From Salinimicrobium sp035607535 (lineage in GTDB: Bacteria; Bacteroidota; Bacteroidia; Flavobacteriales; Flavobacteriaceae), in contig NZ_JAYDZX010000001.1 in assembly GCF_035607535.1 (NCBI RefSeq), positions 682,001 to 746,000 of the forward strand: 64,000 nucleotides of DNA, read 5' to 3'. Both the position numbers and the translations under genes were made by a program. Under the pieces are notes generated by a model. That model made no database searches, was not told the origin of the DNA, and saw only the letters and a list, made by a program, of their open reading frames with translations. Each line of letters opens with the position of its first letter. The stretch's first letter is position 1. Of the stretch, positions 51,453 through 58,701 are shown piece by piece.

Positions 51453-52088
51453 TTACAAGTCGTGCACCATAATGCTATTGCGCTGTAGCCCGATCTTTCC
51501 TTCCAGCTCGAGCTTTTTAAGCAACCTCGAAACCACCACTCGGGAGGTGTGAAGATCGTAAGCGATCTCCTGATGAGTCACCTGTATCTGTTCATTTCTA
51601 TTGATCTTGGCTTTGTCCTGCAGGTACCGCATAAGCCGCTCATCCATGTGAAGAAAAGCAATAGTATCAATGGTATCCAGCATTTCACTCAACCTGCTAT
51701 GGTAGCTTTCAAAGACGAAATTCCTCCAGCTTTTGAAGCGGCTGGTCCACTCCTCCATTTTCTCGATAGGGATCATCACCAGCCGGGTATCTTTTTCTGC
51801 AATTGCCCTGATTTCGCTTCTGGTCTGGCCAAGACAGCAGGACAGGGTCATGGCACAAGTATCGCCGCGTTCCAGGAAGTATAGCAGCAGTTCGTCACCA
51901 TCCTTGTCTTCCCGCAGGATCTTAATAGCACCTTCGAGTAGCAGAGGCATACTTTTTACGTACTCTCCAATATTAATGATGATTTCTCCGGCCTTCACCT
52001 CTTTTAAAGCTCCAAATTTCACTATTTCCCGGATCAACTCTTCTTCAAAAATGAAATGATAGGCGTCTCTTAGTTCTTTTTCGAGCAT
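51453..52088 (-). CDS. Crp/Fnr-family transcriptional regulator with a cysteine-containing ligand pocket
   Basis: A 211-residue protein. The N-terminal cyclic-nucleotide-type domain spans about 20-115, a dimerisation helix 120-145, and the C-terminal winged helix carries VTHQEIAYDLHTSRVVVSRLLKKLE as recognition motif (in pieces of the family signature). In the phosphate-binding cassette, where CRP has a conserved Gly-Glu and Arg/Ser, this protein shows Cys78, Cys84 and Cys85 in DTCAMTLSCCLG, so cyclic AMP binding is unlikely and a redox or sulfur signal is more plausible. It stands just upstream of the TauE-cydAB promoter, which carries a palindrome found at two other sulfur promoters, so it is the natural candidate for their activator. 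Confidence 0.9.
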   Translation of the reverse strand: MLEKELRDAYHFIFEEELIREIVKFGALKEVKAGEIIINIGEYVKSMPLLLEGAIKILREDKDGDELLLYFLERGDTCAMTLSCCLGQTRSEIRAIAEKDTRLVMIPIEKMEEWTSRFKSWRNFVFESYHSRLSEMLDTIDTIAFLHMDERLMRYLQDKAKINRNEQIQVTHQEIAYDLHTSRVVVSRLLKKLELEGKIGLQRNSIMVHDL

Positions 52089-52238
52089 AGGCTGTGATTT
52101 GCAAGGGTAAATTTAAGGTATTTCCTGAGATAATTCTTTGCTGAAGCATACTCTACATATATCTTCAATTTACTCCGGAACTTTCTCCCGTATTTTCAGA
52201 ATCCTTATCTTTAAACCCCAACTTAAACTGAAGATCTC

Positions 52239-53066
52239 TTGAAAATATTTTCAAATAAAAGCCGCAATTTCCTTGTCCTGGTAACCCTGGTCCTCATTTC
52301 CTGCCAGGAAAAAGAAAGGCTGACAGAAATGGACCTGCTTTTCTCCTCCTTGCAGACCGATCAGGCTAAATGGTGGAGATACCATAAGACCAATATAGAT
52401 TTGACCTCAGACTTTGTTCCGCTGGGAGAAGCCGGAGATACCCTTTCAAAAAAGGCATTTTTCGAGGCTCTGATGACAGGAGATTACATTGCTTTGGAGA
52501 AGAAGTCAAATAAAGAGCAGGAATTGTATCAGCTTTTTAAACTTACTGAAGGAGCCGATGAAGATATTAGTTATACGATAATGGCCGACACTTACCCGGA
52601 GTACAAACACTTCAAAATGGAAGGAACAGAGTTTCCTGATTTTTCACTAACAGATCTTGAGGGAAATACCTGGTCAAAAGAAGCTCTTAAAGGCAAGACC
52701 CTGGTAGTGAAGACCTGGTTCCTTCGTTGTAAACCCTGTATCGAAGAAATGCCACAGCTCAACCAACTTGTCGAAGAATACAGCGACCGGGATGATGTGG
52801 TTTTTCTAAGCCTTTCTCTCGATCCCGAAGACGAACTTGACAAATTTCTATCTGAAAGAGAATTCAAATATGCTGTAGTCCCTGAGCAGAAATCGTTTAT
52901 TGAAGATACCCTTGGGTTTTCTATTTATCCCACGCATATTGTAGTTGAACCATCAGGAAAGATCAGAAAAGTGGTAAATACAGCTCCCGAAATGATCGCT
53001 GCATTAAAGAGTATGCCCCTGGAAGTAAAGCGCAACGATTCTACACCACCTCCACCCCCGATGTAA
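52239..53066 (+). CDS. Thioredoxin-fold lipoprotein (TlpA/AhpC-TSA type)
   Basis: A 275-residue secreted lipoprotein. The signal sequence ends at Cys22 (LVLISCQEK), using a TTG start codon. After ~110 residues without recognised domain, a thioredoxin domain starts near residue 130 (GTEFPDFSLTDLEGNTWS) and has the redox pair Cys164 and Cys167 in VVKTWFLRCKPCIEEMPQ. The domain ends with the cis-proline region YPTHIVVEPSG and a proline tail. It would act on disulfides of outer-membrane-attached or periplasmic proteins. The stop codon itself is the first triplet of a long heptamer repeat tract, and the gene is divergent from the Crp regulator. Confidence 0.85.
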   Translation: MKIFSNKSRNFLVLVTLVLISCQEKERLTEMDLLFSSLQTDQAKWWRYHKTNIDLTSDFVPLGEAGDTLSKKAFFEALMTGDYIALEKKSNKEQELYQLFKLTEGADEDISYTIMADTYPEYKHFKMEGTEFPDFSLTDLEGNTWSKEALKGKTLVVKTWFLRCKPCIEEMPQLNQLVEEYSDRDDVVFLSLSLDPEDELDKFLSEREFKYAVVPEQKSFIEDTLGFSIYPTHIVVEPSGKIRKVVNTAPEMIAALKSMPLEVKRNDSTPPPPPM

Positions 53067-53154
53067 GGTTTAAGGCTTAAGGTGTAAGGTATAAGGTCTA
53101 ACATCTAAGATCTAGAGTCTAGAGTCTGTATTCCAGACTCTAAATTTAGAGTTT
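53064..53154. repeat. Long 7-bp-period repeat tract (TAAGGTN to TAGAGTC series)
   Basis: Thirteen heptamers in register without interruption: TAAGGTT, TAAGGCT, TAAGGTG, TAAGGTA, TAAGGTC, TAACATC, TAAGATC, TAGAGTC twice, TGTATTC, CAGACTC, TAAATTT, AGAGTTT. The unit sequence drifts while the period stays at 7. The tract begins at the stop codon of the lipoprotein gene. Confidence 0.9.
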
Positions 53155-53170
53155 AATGCCTGGAATCTTA

Positions 53171-53210
53171 TAAAAATTACCCCTCAATAATTAATTTTTC
53201 GAGGGGTAAT
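53171..53210 (-). terminator. Intrinsic terminator after the 599-residue protein gene
   Basis: ATTACCCCTC pairs with GAGGGGTAAT (10 bp) around a 15-base AT loop. On the minus strand it is followed by TTTTTA. Confidence 0.8.
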
Positions 53211-53218
53211 AATTAATA

Positions 53219-55018
53219 CTACTTTACTTCAAGACGATTTTGAATTTCGCGAATGGCATGCTCCATTTGCTCTAATCCCTGTTTAAAAGCTTCCCTTCTA
53301 TCGATTAGCTCCTGTTCGACCAACTTCCTGTAATGAGAAATCCCATTGAGAAGATTATTGCAGAAACCGGTCCAGCCCTTTATATCCCTTGGCCCCGGTT
53401 CAAAGGTGTTTCTAACTTCCTCTTTGAGATAATCAACATAAAGCTGAAGTTCTTTTATGAACATGTGCGGCCGTGAAGCATTTTGCGGCAGCTCCCTGCG
53501 ACCATAAATATGATCTGTCATCTCCTGCAAGCTGGCAATTTTACTAAAATTGGCAATATTGGGTCCCGGACAAATGGTTACCGCATCCAGCTTTTCCACT
53601 ATTGGAACCTTGTAATTCAATCCGGCGGAATTACTAAGCCCTATGCACAAACACTCTTTACTTAACAGATCATCCACCTGCAGCTGATATTCCTTTTCAG
53701 GAAGTCCCGCATTTTTAAGCTGTTCCAGTTTTAATTTCTGATACTTTCTCGAAGCTGTACAAATGGGTTCTTTTGTGAATTCGGTGTTGGAGACCAGGTA
53801 CTTTTCGGTGCATGGACTTCCGGGCTTTCCTTTGGCGATCCTTTGCTGCCTTTCCTTGTCGGCCGTAGTATTCTTAAGGTAATTGAACCTTACCCCAAGA
53901 GGGGAAGCCTTGCTCAAGACCACATCATTTTCTTTACTCTTGCTTAGCAACTCCAACGTGTTATTATCAACAGTTGTGGCTTCGGGACAAAGCAAAAATG
54001 GAGTTCCCCATCCGGTGCCGTTAACGCCATAATAGCCGTAAAGCAACTGCTGTTCGGCGGCTGTTCCTATTCCTCCCTGTACTGTTACATTAACGGGGTG
54101 TGGTTTTTCAAAGCCTGCTTCTCCTCTGGCCAGTATAGCGGGATTATACAACCTGAATAATTCCTGCGCCAATTCCTCTTTTTTAATCCGGAATTCCTCC
54201 AGAATAGGACCTAACAGGTATCCCTGAGTAGCAAATGCATGTCCGCCACAATTCAGACCCGACTCGATCCTGAACTCACTTACCCAAATGCCTTTTTTAG
54301 CAAGGTATTTTCCCTGGATCAAAGCCGAACGATAGTCGCTAACTTTAATGATCACTTTCTTTTTAAAGACTCCCCAGGCCGAAGCATCAAATTCCCTGAA
54401 ATTTTCCAGGTAATTGAACAAGCGAGGATTCATTCCCGCTGAAAAGATCACCGCTGAATTTTCCAGATCACTTTCGGCGTAAGCTTTTAAGGCACCAAGA
54501 GCATCAGATCCATCGGGCAGAATCTCTCCTTTGCTATCCATGTTGTTCTTATCGACTTTGGTCATGATGTTGACCTCAATTCCGCCGGGACGCATATGCT
54601 TCCGAAGAAAATTTTCCAGTTCTTCCCGTGCTTCACCATGAGCCTGCAGGAACTGCTGATATTTTTCTTTGAGTCCGCTTTCCTCGGGGAGCATCTCGAA
54701 ATACTTCACGATCTCAGAACCTTTTTCAAAAGCCGATTCTTTCAGCTTTTCGAATTTTGCCTGCACATTCCGGTTAACCAGGTTGAGGTAATCTGTGATT
54801 CGGCGCACGCGGTAATTTTCCTCGTGTTTCTCAATAGGTATGTAAGTTTCATCATTTTCCTGGTAGTAGTGTTTTCTCATCATCTCGATGAGATTGTCTT
54901 CAATAATAGACAAAGCCGAAGTGATCCCGTAGGAAGCAACTTTAACTGGCGTGTCAATAGTGAAAGCAAGTCCCATGACCGGAATGTGAAACCGGTGGGG
55001 AGAAAGATCATATGTCAT
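53219..55018 (-). CDS. 599-residue protein of unknown function, possible Fe-S/flavin enzyme
   Basis: I recognise the sequence as a flavobacterial conserved protein but know no function. It starts MTYDLSPHRFHIPVMGLAFT. A glycine-rich centre (ESGLNCGGHAFATQGYLLGP and VNVTVQGGIGTAAEQQ, both short blocks) recalls the FMN-binding TIM barrels of nitronate monooxygenases, which share a GGHA-type segment. The C-terminal third holds grouped cysteines, Cys403, Cys420, Cys456 and Cys458 (SPCTEKY, PICTAS, ECLCIG), a pattern that could hold an iron-sulfur cluster. There is no signal peptide. It is followed by its own terminator and lies 203 bases downstream of serB-serA, with heptamer repeats between; a shared pathway is possible but unsupported. 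Confidence 0.75.
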   Translation of the reverse strand: MTYDLSPHRFHIPVMGLAFTIDTPVKVASYGITSALSIIEDNLIEMMRKHYYQENDETYIPIEKHEENYRVRRITDYLNLVNRNVQAKFEKLKESAFEKGSEIVKYFEMLPEESGLKEKYQQFLQAHGEAREELENFLRKHMRPGGIEVNIMTKVDKNNMDSKGEILPDGSDALGALKAYAESDLENSAVIFSAGMNPRLFNYLENFREFDASAWGVFKKKVIIKVSDYRSALIQGKYLAKKGIWVSEFRIESGLNCGGHAFATQGYLLGPILEEFRIKKEELAQELFRLYNPAILARGEAGFEKPHPVNVTVQGGIGTAAEQQLLYGYYGVNGTGWGTPFLLCPEATTVDNNTLELLSKSKENDVVLSKASPLGVRFNYLKNTTADKERQQRIAKGKPGSPCTEKYLVSNTEFTKEPICTASRKYQKLKLEQLKNAGLPEKEYQLQVDDLLSKECLCIGLSNSAGLNYKVPIVEKLDAVTICPGPNIANFSKIASLQEMTDHIYGRRELPQNASRPHMFIKELQLYVDYLKEEVRNTFEPGPRDIKGWTGFCNNLLNGISHYRKLVEQELIDRREAFKQGLEQMEHAIREIQNRLEVK

Positions 55019-55094
55019 ATTTTTAAGGTTTTTAACGGCAAAACTTCAAAGATGAAGAACCTCCAGTTCCTGAAATATGATCGAGATCATGTTT

Positions 55095-55142
55095 TAGTCG
55101 ATAGTCCGTAGACGGTAGACGGACACAGTAGACGGTAGATTA
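55095..55142. repeat. 7-bp-period repeat tract (TAGACGG type)
   Basis: Units TAGTCGA, TAGTCCG, TAGACGG, TAGACGG, a 6-base ACACAG, TAGACGG, TAGATTA. It shares its core heptamer with the tract at 36911. Confidence 0.85.
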
Positions 55143-55184
55143 TGAATTGCTTCGCTGCAGGAATGAAGTCCGCACCCATTCCCC

Positions 55185-55219
55185 GAACTATGAACTATGG
55201 ACTATGAACTAAAACCATG
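55185..55219. repeat. 7-bp-period repeat tract (GAACTAT type)
   Basis: Units GAACTAT, GAACTAT, GGACTAT, GAACTAA, then weaker copies, ending three bases before the serB-serA stop. Confidence 0.8.
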
Positions 55220-55221
55220 AA

Positions 55222-57114
55222 CTAATAAAGAACTCTAAATCTAATCGTCCCGTCGATATCCCTCATTTCCTCGATCACTTCTTCATTATAGGCTTTGTCA
55301 ATATCTGTGATCACGTAACCTATAGTTTCATTGGTTTTGAGATATTGCCCCACGATGTTGCAACCGTGGTGAGAAAGTATGTTGTTGATATGGGCTATAA
55401 TCCCGGGGCGGTTGTGGTGAATGTGAATTAGACGATGAGCATTTTCGAGGATTGGCAGCTGCAGGTTAGGGAAGTTTACACTGTTGGTGGTACTTCCGGT
55501 GTTGATATATTCAATGATCTTTCCCGGTACAAAATTACCTATATTCACCTGCGCCTCCTCTGTACTTCCACCAATATGGGGCGTTAAAATGACATTTTTG
55601 ACACCTCTTAATTCAGACTCAAATTCTTCAGCATTTGTTTTCGGTTCCTTTGGAAAGACATCTATCCCTGCTCCGCGAATTTTTCCGCTCTCCAGGTGCT
55701 TTCTAAGCGCCGGTAGGTCGACTACATGCCCGCGGCTAAGATTTATAAAGACTGAACCTTCTTTCATAAGCTCCAGTTCTTTTTCCCCAATAAGGTTGTG
55801 GTTTTCTTTGCGTCCGTCGACATGCAGGGTCACAACATCAGAGATCTTCAACAGTTCCTCGAGGCTTTTGCATTTGGTCGCATTTCCCAAAGCTAGCTTT
55901 TCCATAAGGTCATAATAATAGACATCAAAACCAATGGCTTCGGCTACTACCGAAAGTTGGGCGCCTATATTTCCGTAGCCCACAATCCCCAGTTTTTTTC
56001 CGCGGACTTCTCTGCTTCCTGCAGCCGACTTATTCCAGGTGCCTCCATGCATTTCGGCTATCCTATCGGGCAAACCGCGCATTAGAAAAATGATCTCCCC
56101 AATGGCCAGTTCCACGACAGATCTTGTATTGCTAAAAGGTGCATTAAAGACAGCTATTCCTTTTTTCAGGCACTCCTCCAGATCAATCTGGTTAGTCCCT
56201 ATACAAAAAGCACCAATCGATATAAGCCGGTTCGCGTTATCCAAAACCTTTTTCGTCACCTGGGTCTTAGAACGTATTCCAAGGACCGAAATATCTTTGA
56301 TCTTTTCTGCCAGCTCCTCTTCATCAAGGGCACCCGAAATTGTACTCACGTTGTAACCTTCATTCTTCATGATCTTCACTGCATCCTCATGCACATTTTC
56401 GAGGAGCAGGACCTTAATTCGGTTTTTTGGATAGGAAATGGCTTTGTTCATTTTATGGAGGTATAGGAATTCATCAAGACTTGGAGTAATATGGTCGGCT
56501 TTGTCAAGTACGTTACCCCGCTCAACATTTTCGGTAAAGGCGTAAAACCTGTTTGCCAGTCCGGCAGCCTTGATCTCATAATCTGTGTAACCGTCGCCGA
56601 TCACGTATACATCACCCTGTAAGTCCAGCCTCTTTAGCATTTCAACCTTTCCATTATTGGAGGACAGGACATTTTCAGTATCGAAGGAGTTCAGCTTTCC
56701 ATTGGAGTCGGGTCGAAAAGAATTGGCAAAGACATTTTCTTCCCTAATCCCGAATTCCTTTACAATGGGAACAATGAATTCTTTAAACCCGTTTGAAATG
56801 ATGTAGATATTCTCATGATTCTCCTCAAAGAACTCCTTGTTCCTTATGAAACTTGTAGAGACCTTACTTTTAAGCCGGTCCACAAGAGCCGGTAAATGTT
56901 TTTCTTCAGCATTGAGGAGCGCCAGGCGTTGTTCCAGAGATTCCCTGAAGGAAAGATCACCAGCCATCCCGCTGTTCGTAAGATCTGTGAGTTTTTGAAG
57001 CCGTTCCTCCCTTTCCTGGTGACCCTCGAGCGAGATCTCCCCTAAAACATCTAAAGCTTCTACCTGGGTAAAGGTGCTGTCAAAATCTATCACAAAATGC
57101 CTGTTATTCTTCAT
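55222..57114 (-). CDS. Bifunctional phosphoserine phosphatase/3-phosphoglycerate dehydrogenase
   Basis: A 630-residue fusion. Residues 1 to about 215 are a HAD-IB phosphatase of the SerB type: Asp10 and Asp12 in VIDFDSTFTQVEALD, the second motif IYIISNGFKEF, and Asp174/Asp178 in VIGDGYTDYEIKAAG. From about 232 the SerA part begins (IKVLLLENVHEDAV), with an NAD loop GIVGYGNIGAQL, catalytic INLSRGHVVDL and LTPHIGGSTEEAQ (His-Gly-Gly), and a C-terminal ACT domain (HRLIHIHHNRPGIIAHINN) for regulation. Thus the first and last enzymes of serine synthesis are in one chain; the aminotransferase SerC would be elsewhere. It is monocistronic, with a repeat-rich gap after it. Confidence 0.93.
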   Translation of the reverse strand: MKNNRHFVIDFDSTFTQVEALDVLGEISLEGHQEREERLQKLTDLTNSGMAGDLSFRESLEQRLALLNAEEKHLPALVDRLKSKVSTSFIRNKEFFEENHENIYIISNGFKEFIVPIVKEFGIREENVFANSFRPDSNGKLNSFDTENVLSSNNGKVEMLKRLDLQGDVYVIGDGYTDYEIKAAGLANRFYAFTENVERGNVLDKADHITPSLDEFLYLHKMNKAISYPKNRIKVLLLENVHEDAVKIMKNEGYNVSTISGALDEEELAEKIKDISVLGIRSKTQVTKKVLDNANRLISIGAFCIGTNQIDLEECLKKGIAVFNAPFSNTRSVVELAIGEIIFLMRGLPDRIAEMHGGTWNKSAAGSREVRGKKLGIVGYGNIGAQLSVVAEAIGFDVYYYDLMEKLALGNATKCKSLEELLKISDVVTLHVDGRKENHNLIGEKELELMKEGSVFINLSRGHVVDLPALRKHLESGKIRGAGIDVFPKEPKTNAEEFESELRGVKNVILTPHIGGSTEEAQVNIGNFVPGKIIEYINTGSTTNSVNFPNLQLPILENAHRLIHIHHNRPGIIAHINNILSHHGCNIVGQYLKTNETIGYVITDIDKAYNEEVIEEMRDIDGTIRFRVLY

Positions 57115-57362
57115 GCTGAAATTTTTGGAAGTCTACCCAAAACTAAGCTTTTTCGGCCACAAGCGGAAGGTTTCCTAAGCAAGTCCAAAAGATTTGACAG
57201 ATCCTTAAAATATCTAAGTGCAAATGATATTTTTTAAATTTATTTCAGCAAAAACTGAAGTTTCAATAACTAACCCAAAGAAATATATCCCTAAGATCAG
57301 GATCACCTACTGTAACAAATTTGTGCTGCGTCATACTAACAGATTGGAATAACCATCCAATT

Positions 57363-57779
57363 ATGAAAATTAAAAAATTATTACCTCTTCTATTGCTTTT
57401 GATTTCTTTAAGCTCATGTGTGGAAAGAACTAAAACAGTTAAGACATATTCCGGTGCTCCTAGTTATTCTATAGCCGAAGAAGTTCTTAAAAAACGGGTA
57501 GCGGCAGTTATACCTGCAGATACTATCAGCTTCATTTCCACCCGTACCGAAATAGTGGGAGAAACAAAATACTTCACATTAGATGTAAGAATTGTAACCG
57601 AAAAATTGCCGGATAATGACATTTCCTTCTCCCGTCTTGCCGATAATGTACGGGAAGCTGTAGAAAGTGGAATAAAAGATATTGAGGACTATAGAAAAAT
57701 GACAATTGAGGTCCATGTTTCTGACGATATAGAGAAAGCCATAACTAATCGCTCCTACAAAAAGGAGATAAATCTATAG
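57363..57779 (+). CDS. Small lipoprotein, first copy of a tandem pair
   Basis: A 138-residue lipoprotein: signal MKIKKLLPLLLLLISLSSC with lipidated Cys19, followed by VERTKTV. The mature domain has a helix/strand pattern (SIAEEVLKKRVAAVIPADTISFIS, TEIVGETKYFTLDVRIV, FSRLADNVREAVESGI, YRKMTIEVHVSDDIE) and a final YKKEINL. No family is recognised. The downstream paralogue shares about half of its residues, including signal peptide, VER start, AAVIPA / AAIIPA block and the terminal YKKEI. An ATG 14 codons upstream was rejected in favour of the lipoprotein start. Role probably at the outer or inner membrane surface. Confidence 0.8.
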   Translation: MKIKKLLPLLLLLISLSSCVERTKTVKTYSGAPSYSIAEEVLKKRVAAVIPADTISFISTRTEIVGETKYFTLDVRIVTEKLPDNDISFSRLADNVREAVESGIKDIEDYRKMTIEVHVSDDIEKAITNRSYKKEINL

Positions 57780-57879
57780 AGAAAATCCTTAGCTTCAGTA
57801 AGATTTAGGAATTTCTCAAGCCGCAGCCTGCTTCAGAAAAAACTGAATTTGAATATCTTCGGAAAAATCAATAATTAAT

Positions 57880-57900
57880 AGCTTCTCTGGAAGTTTTTTT
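57880..57900 (+). terminator. Intrinsic terminator after the first lipoprotein copy
   Basis: Stem AGCTTC with GAAGTT (one G-T pair), loop TCTG, then a T run. Confidence 0.65.
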
Positions 57901-58137
57901 ACTCAAAATCCGAAACTAAGCTTTTTCGGGCACAAGCGGAAGATTTCTTCTGTAAGTCCTCAAGATTTTACACATCCTGAATTTATTCAGCTAAAAATAG
58001 AATCATCACAATTTTTTTGAACTAGAAACTGAAGCTTCTCAGTGATTAAAGAGGCATTGTACACAGAAATATAGCCTCCAGTGTTGTAACAAATAGTTCC
58101 TGCCAGACACTAATAAACACAAGACACCAATTACAAC

Positions 58138-58566
58138 ATGAAATTTAAAAGCTTACTTCTTCTGCTACTGCTCTTCATCTCCTTCACTGCTTGTGTGGAA
58201 AGGATAGAAAGAATACAAACCAAAGAACACCTGGTTACCATTCCACCTGAATTTTCTGTGGAAAAAGAAACTTTGAAAAGCAGAATTGCGGCTATTATCC
58301 CTGCAGAAAAAATTTCATTTAATTCTTCCAAAACCACCAAAACGGGGGAAGCAGATTACCATACCTTTAATGTTGATATCGAGTTGATCTCCTTTCCTTC
58401 GAATGGCATCGCTTTTTATAGAGTGACAGATGAAATTCGGGCTGCTTTGGAATCGGGCATCAGCAATATGAGTGATTATCAAAAAATGACCATCAGTGTT
58501 CGACAGACAACAGTGGAGAATGATGTGGAGCATACCCGCACTTATAAGAAAGAAATAGACCTGTAA
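58138..58566 (+). CDS. Small lipoprotein, second copy of a tandem pair
   Basis: A 142-residue lipoprotein paralogous to the gene 775 bases upstream. Signal MKFKSLLLLLLLFISFTAC with lipidated Cys19 is followed by VERIERI. Matching blocks are RIAAIIPAEKISFNSSKT, FYRVTDEIRAALESGI, MSDYQKMTISV and TYKKEIDL. Differences concentrate in the middle strands, which suggests functional divergence or relaxed selection after duplication. Function unknown. A strong terminator with a TTCG tetraloop follows. Confidence 0.8.
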   Translation: MKFKSLLLLLLLFISFTACVERIERIQTKEHLVTIPPEFSVEKETLKSRIAAIIPAEKISFNSSKTTKTGEADYHTFNVDIELISFPSNGIAFYRVTDEIRAALESGISNMSDYQKMTISVRQTTVENDVEHTRTYKKEIDL

Positions 58567-58657
58567 AGGAATTTCGGCAAGATTTAGGAATTTCTTAAGC
58601 CGTAAGCTGCTTCAGAAAAAACTGAAATTAATTATCTTCGGAAAAATCAAAAATTCA

Positions 58658-58682
58658 GAGCTTCTTCGGAGGTTCTTTTTTT
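58658..58682 (+). terminator. Intrinsic terminator with TTCG tetraloop after the second lipoprotein copy
   Basis: GAGCTTC pairs with GAGGTTC (7 bp, two G-T pairs) around the stable TTCG loop, then TTTTTTT. Confidence 0.8.
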
Positions 58683-58701
58683 GCGCTAAACGCTACACAA
58701 G

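Larger units (their letters stand above)
57125..58682. repeat. Tandem duplication of an ~775-bp unit with a lipoprotein gene
   Basis: Two consecutive copies. Matching landmarks: AACTAAGCTTTTTCGG at 57141 and 57914 (offset 773), the start codons at 57363 and 58138 (775), and AGATTTAGGA at 57801 and 58580 (779). Each copy has a similar promoter region, gene, CTTCAGAAAAAACTGAA segment and terminator. The copies have since diverged. Confidence 0.85.

Noticed and set aside
57307..57330. TGTAACAAA sequences before the lipoprotein genes (57307 and 58084) as further operators
   Set aside because: Only the left half of the palindrome is present and the right half does not match.
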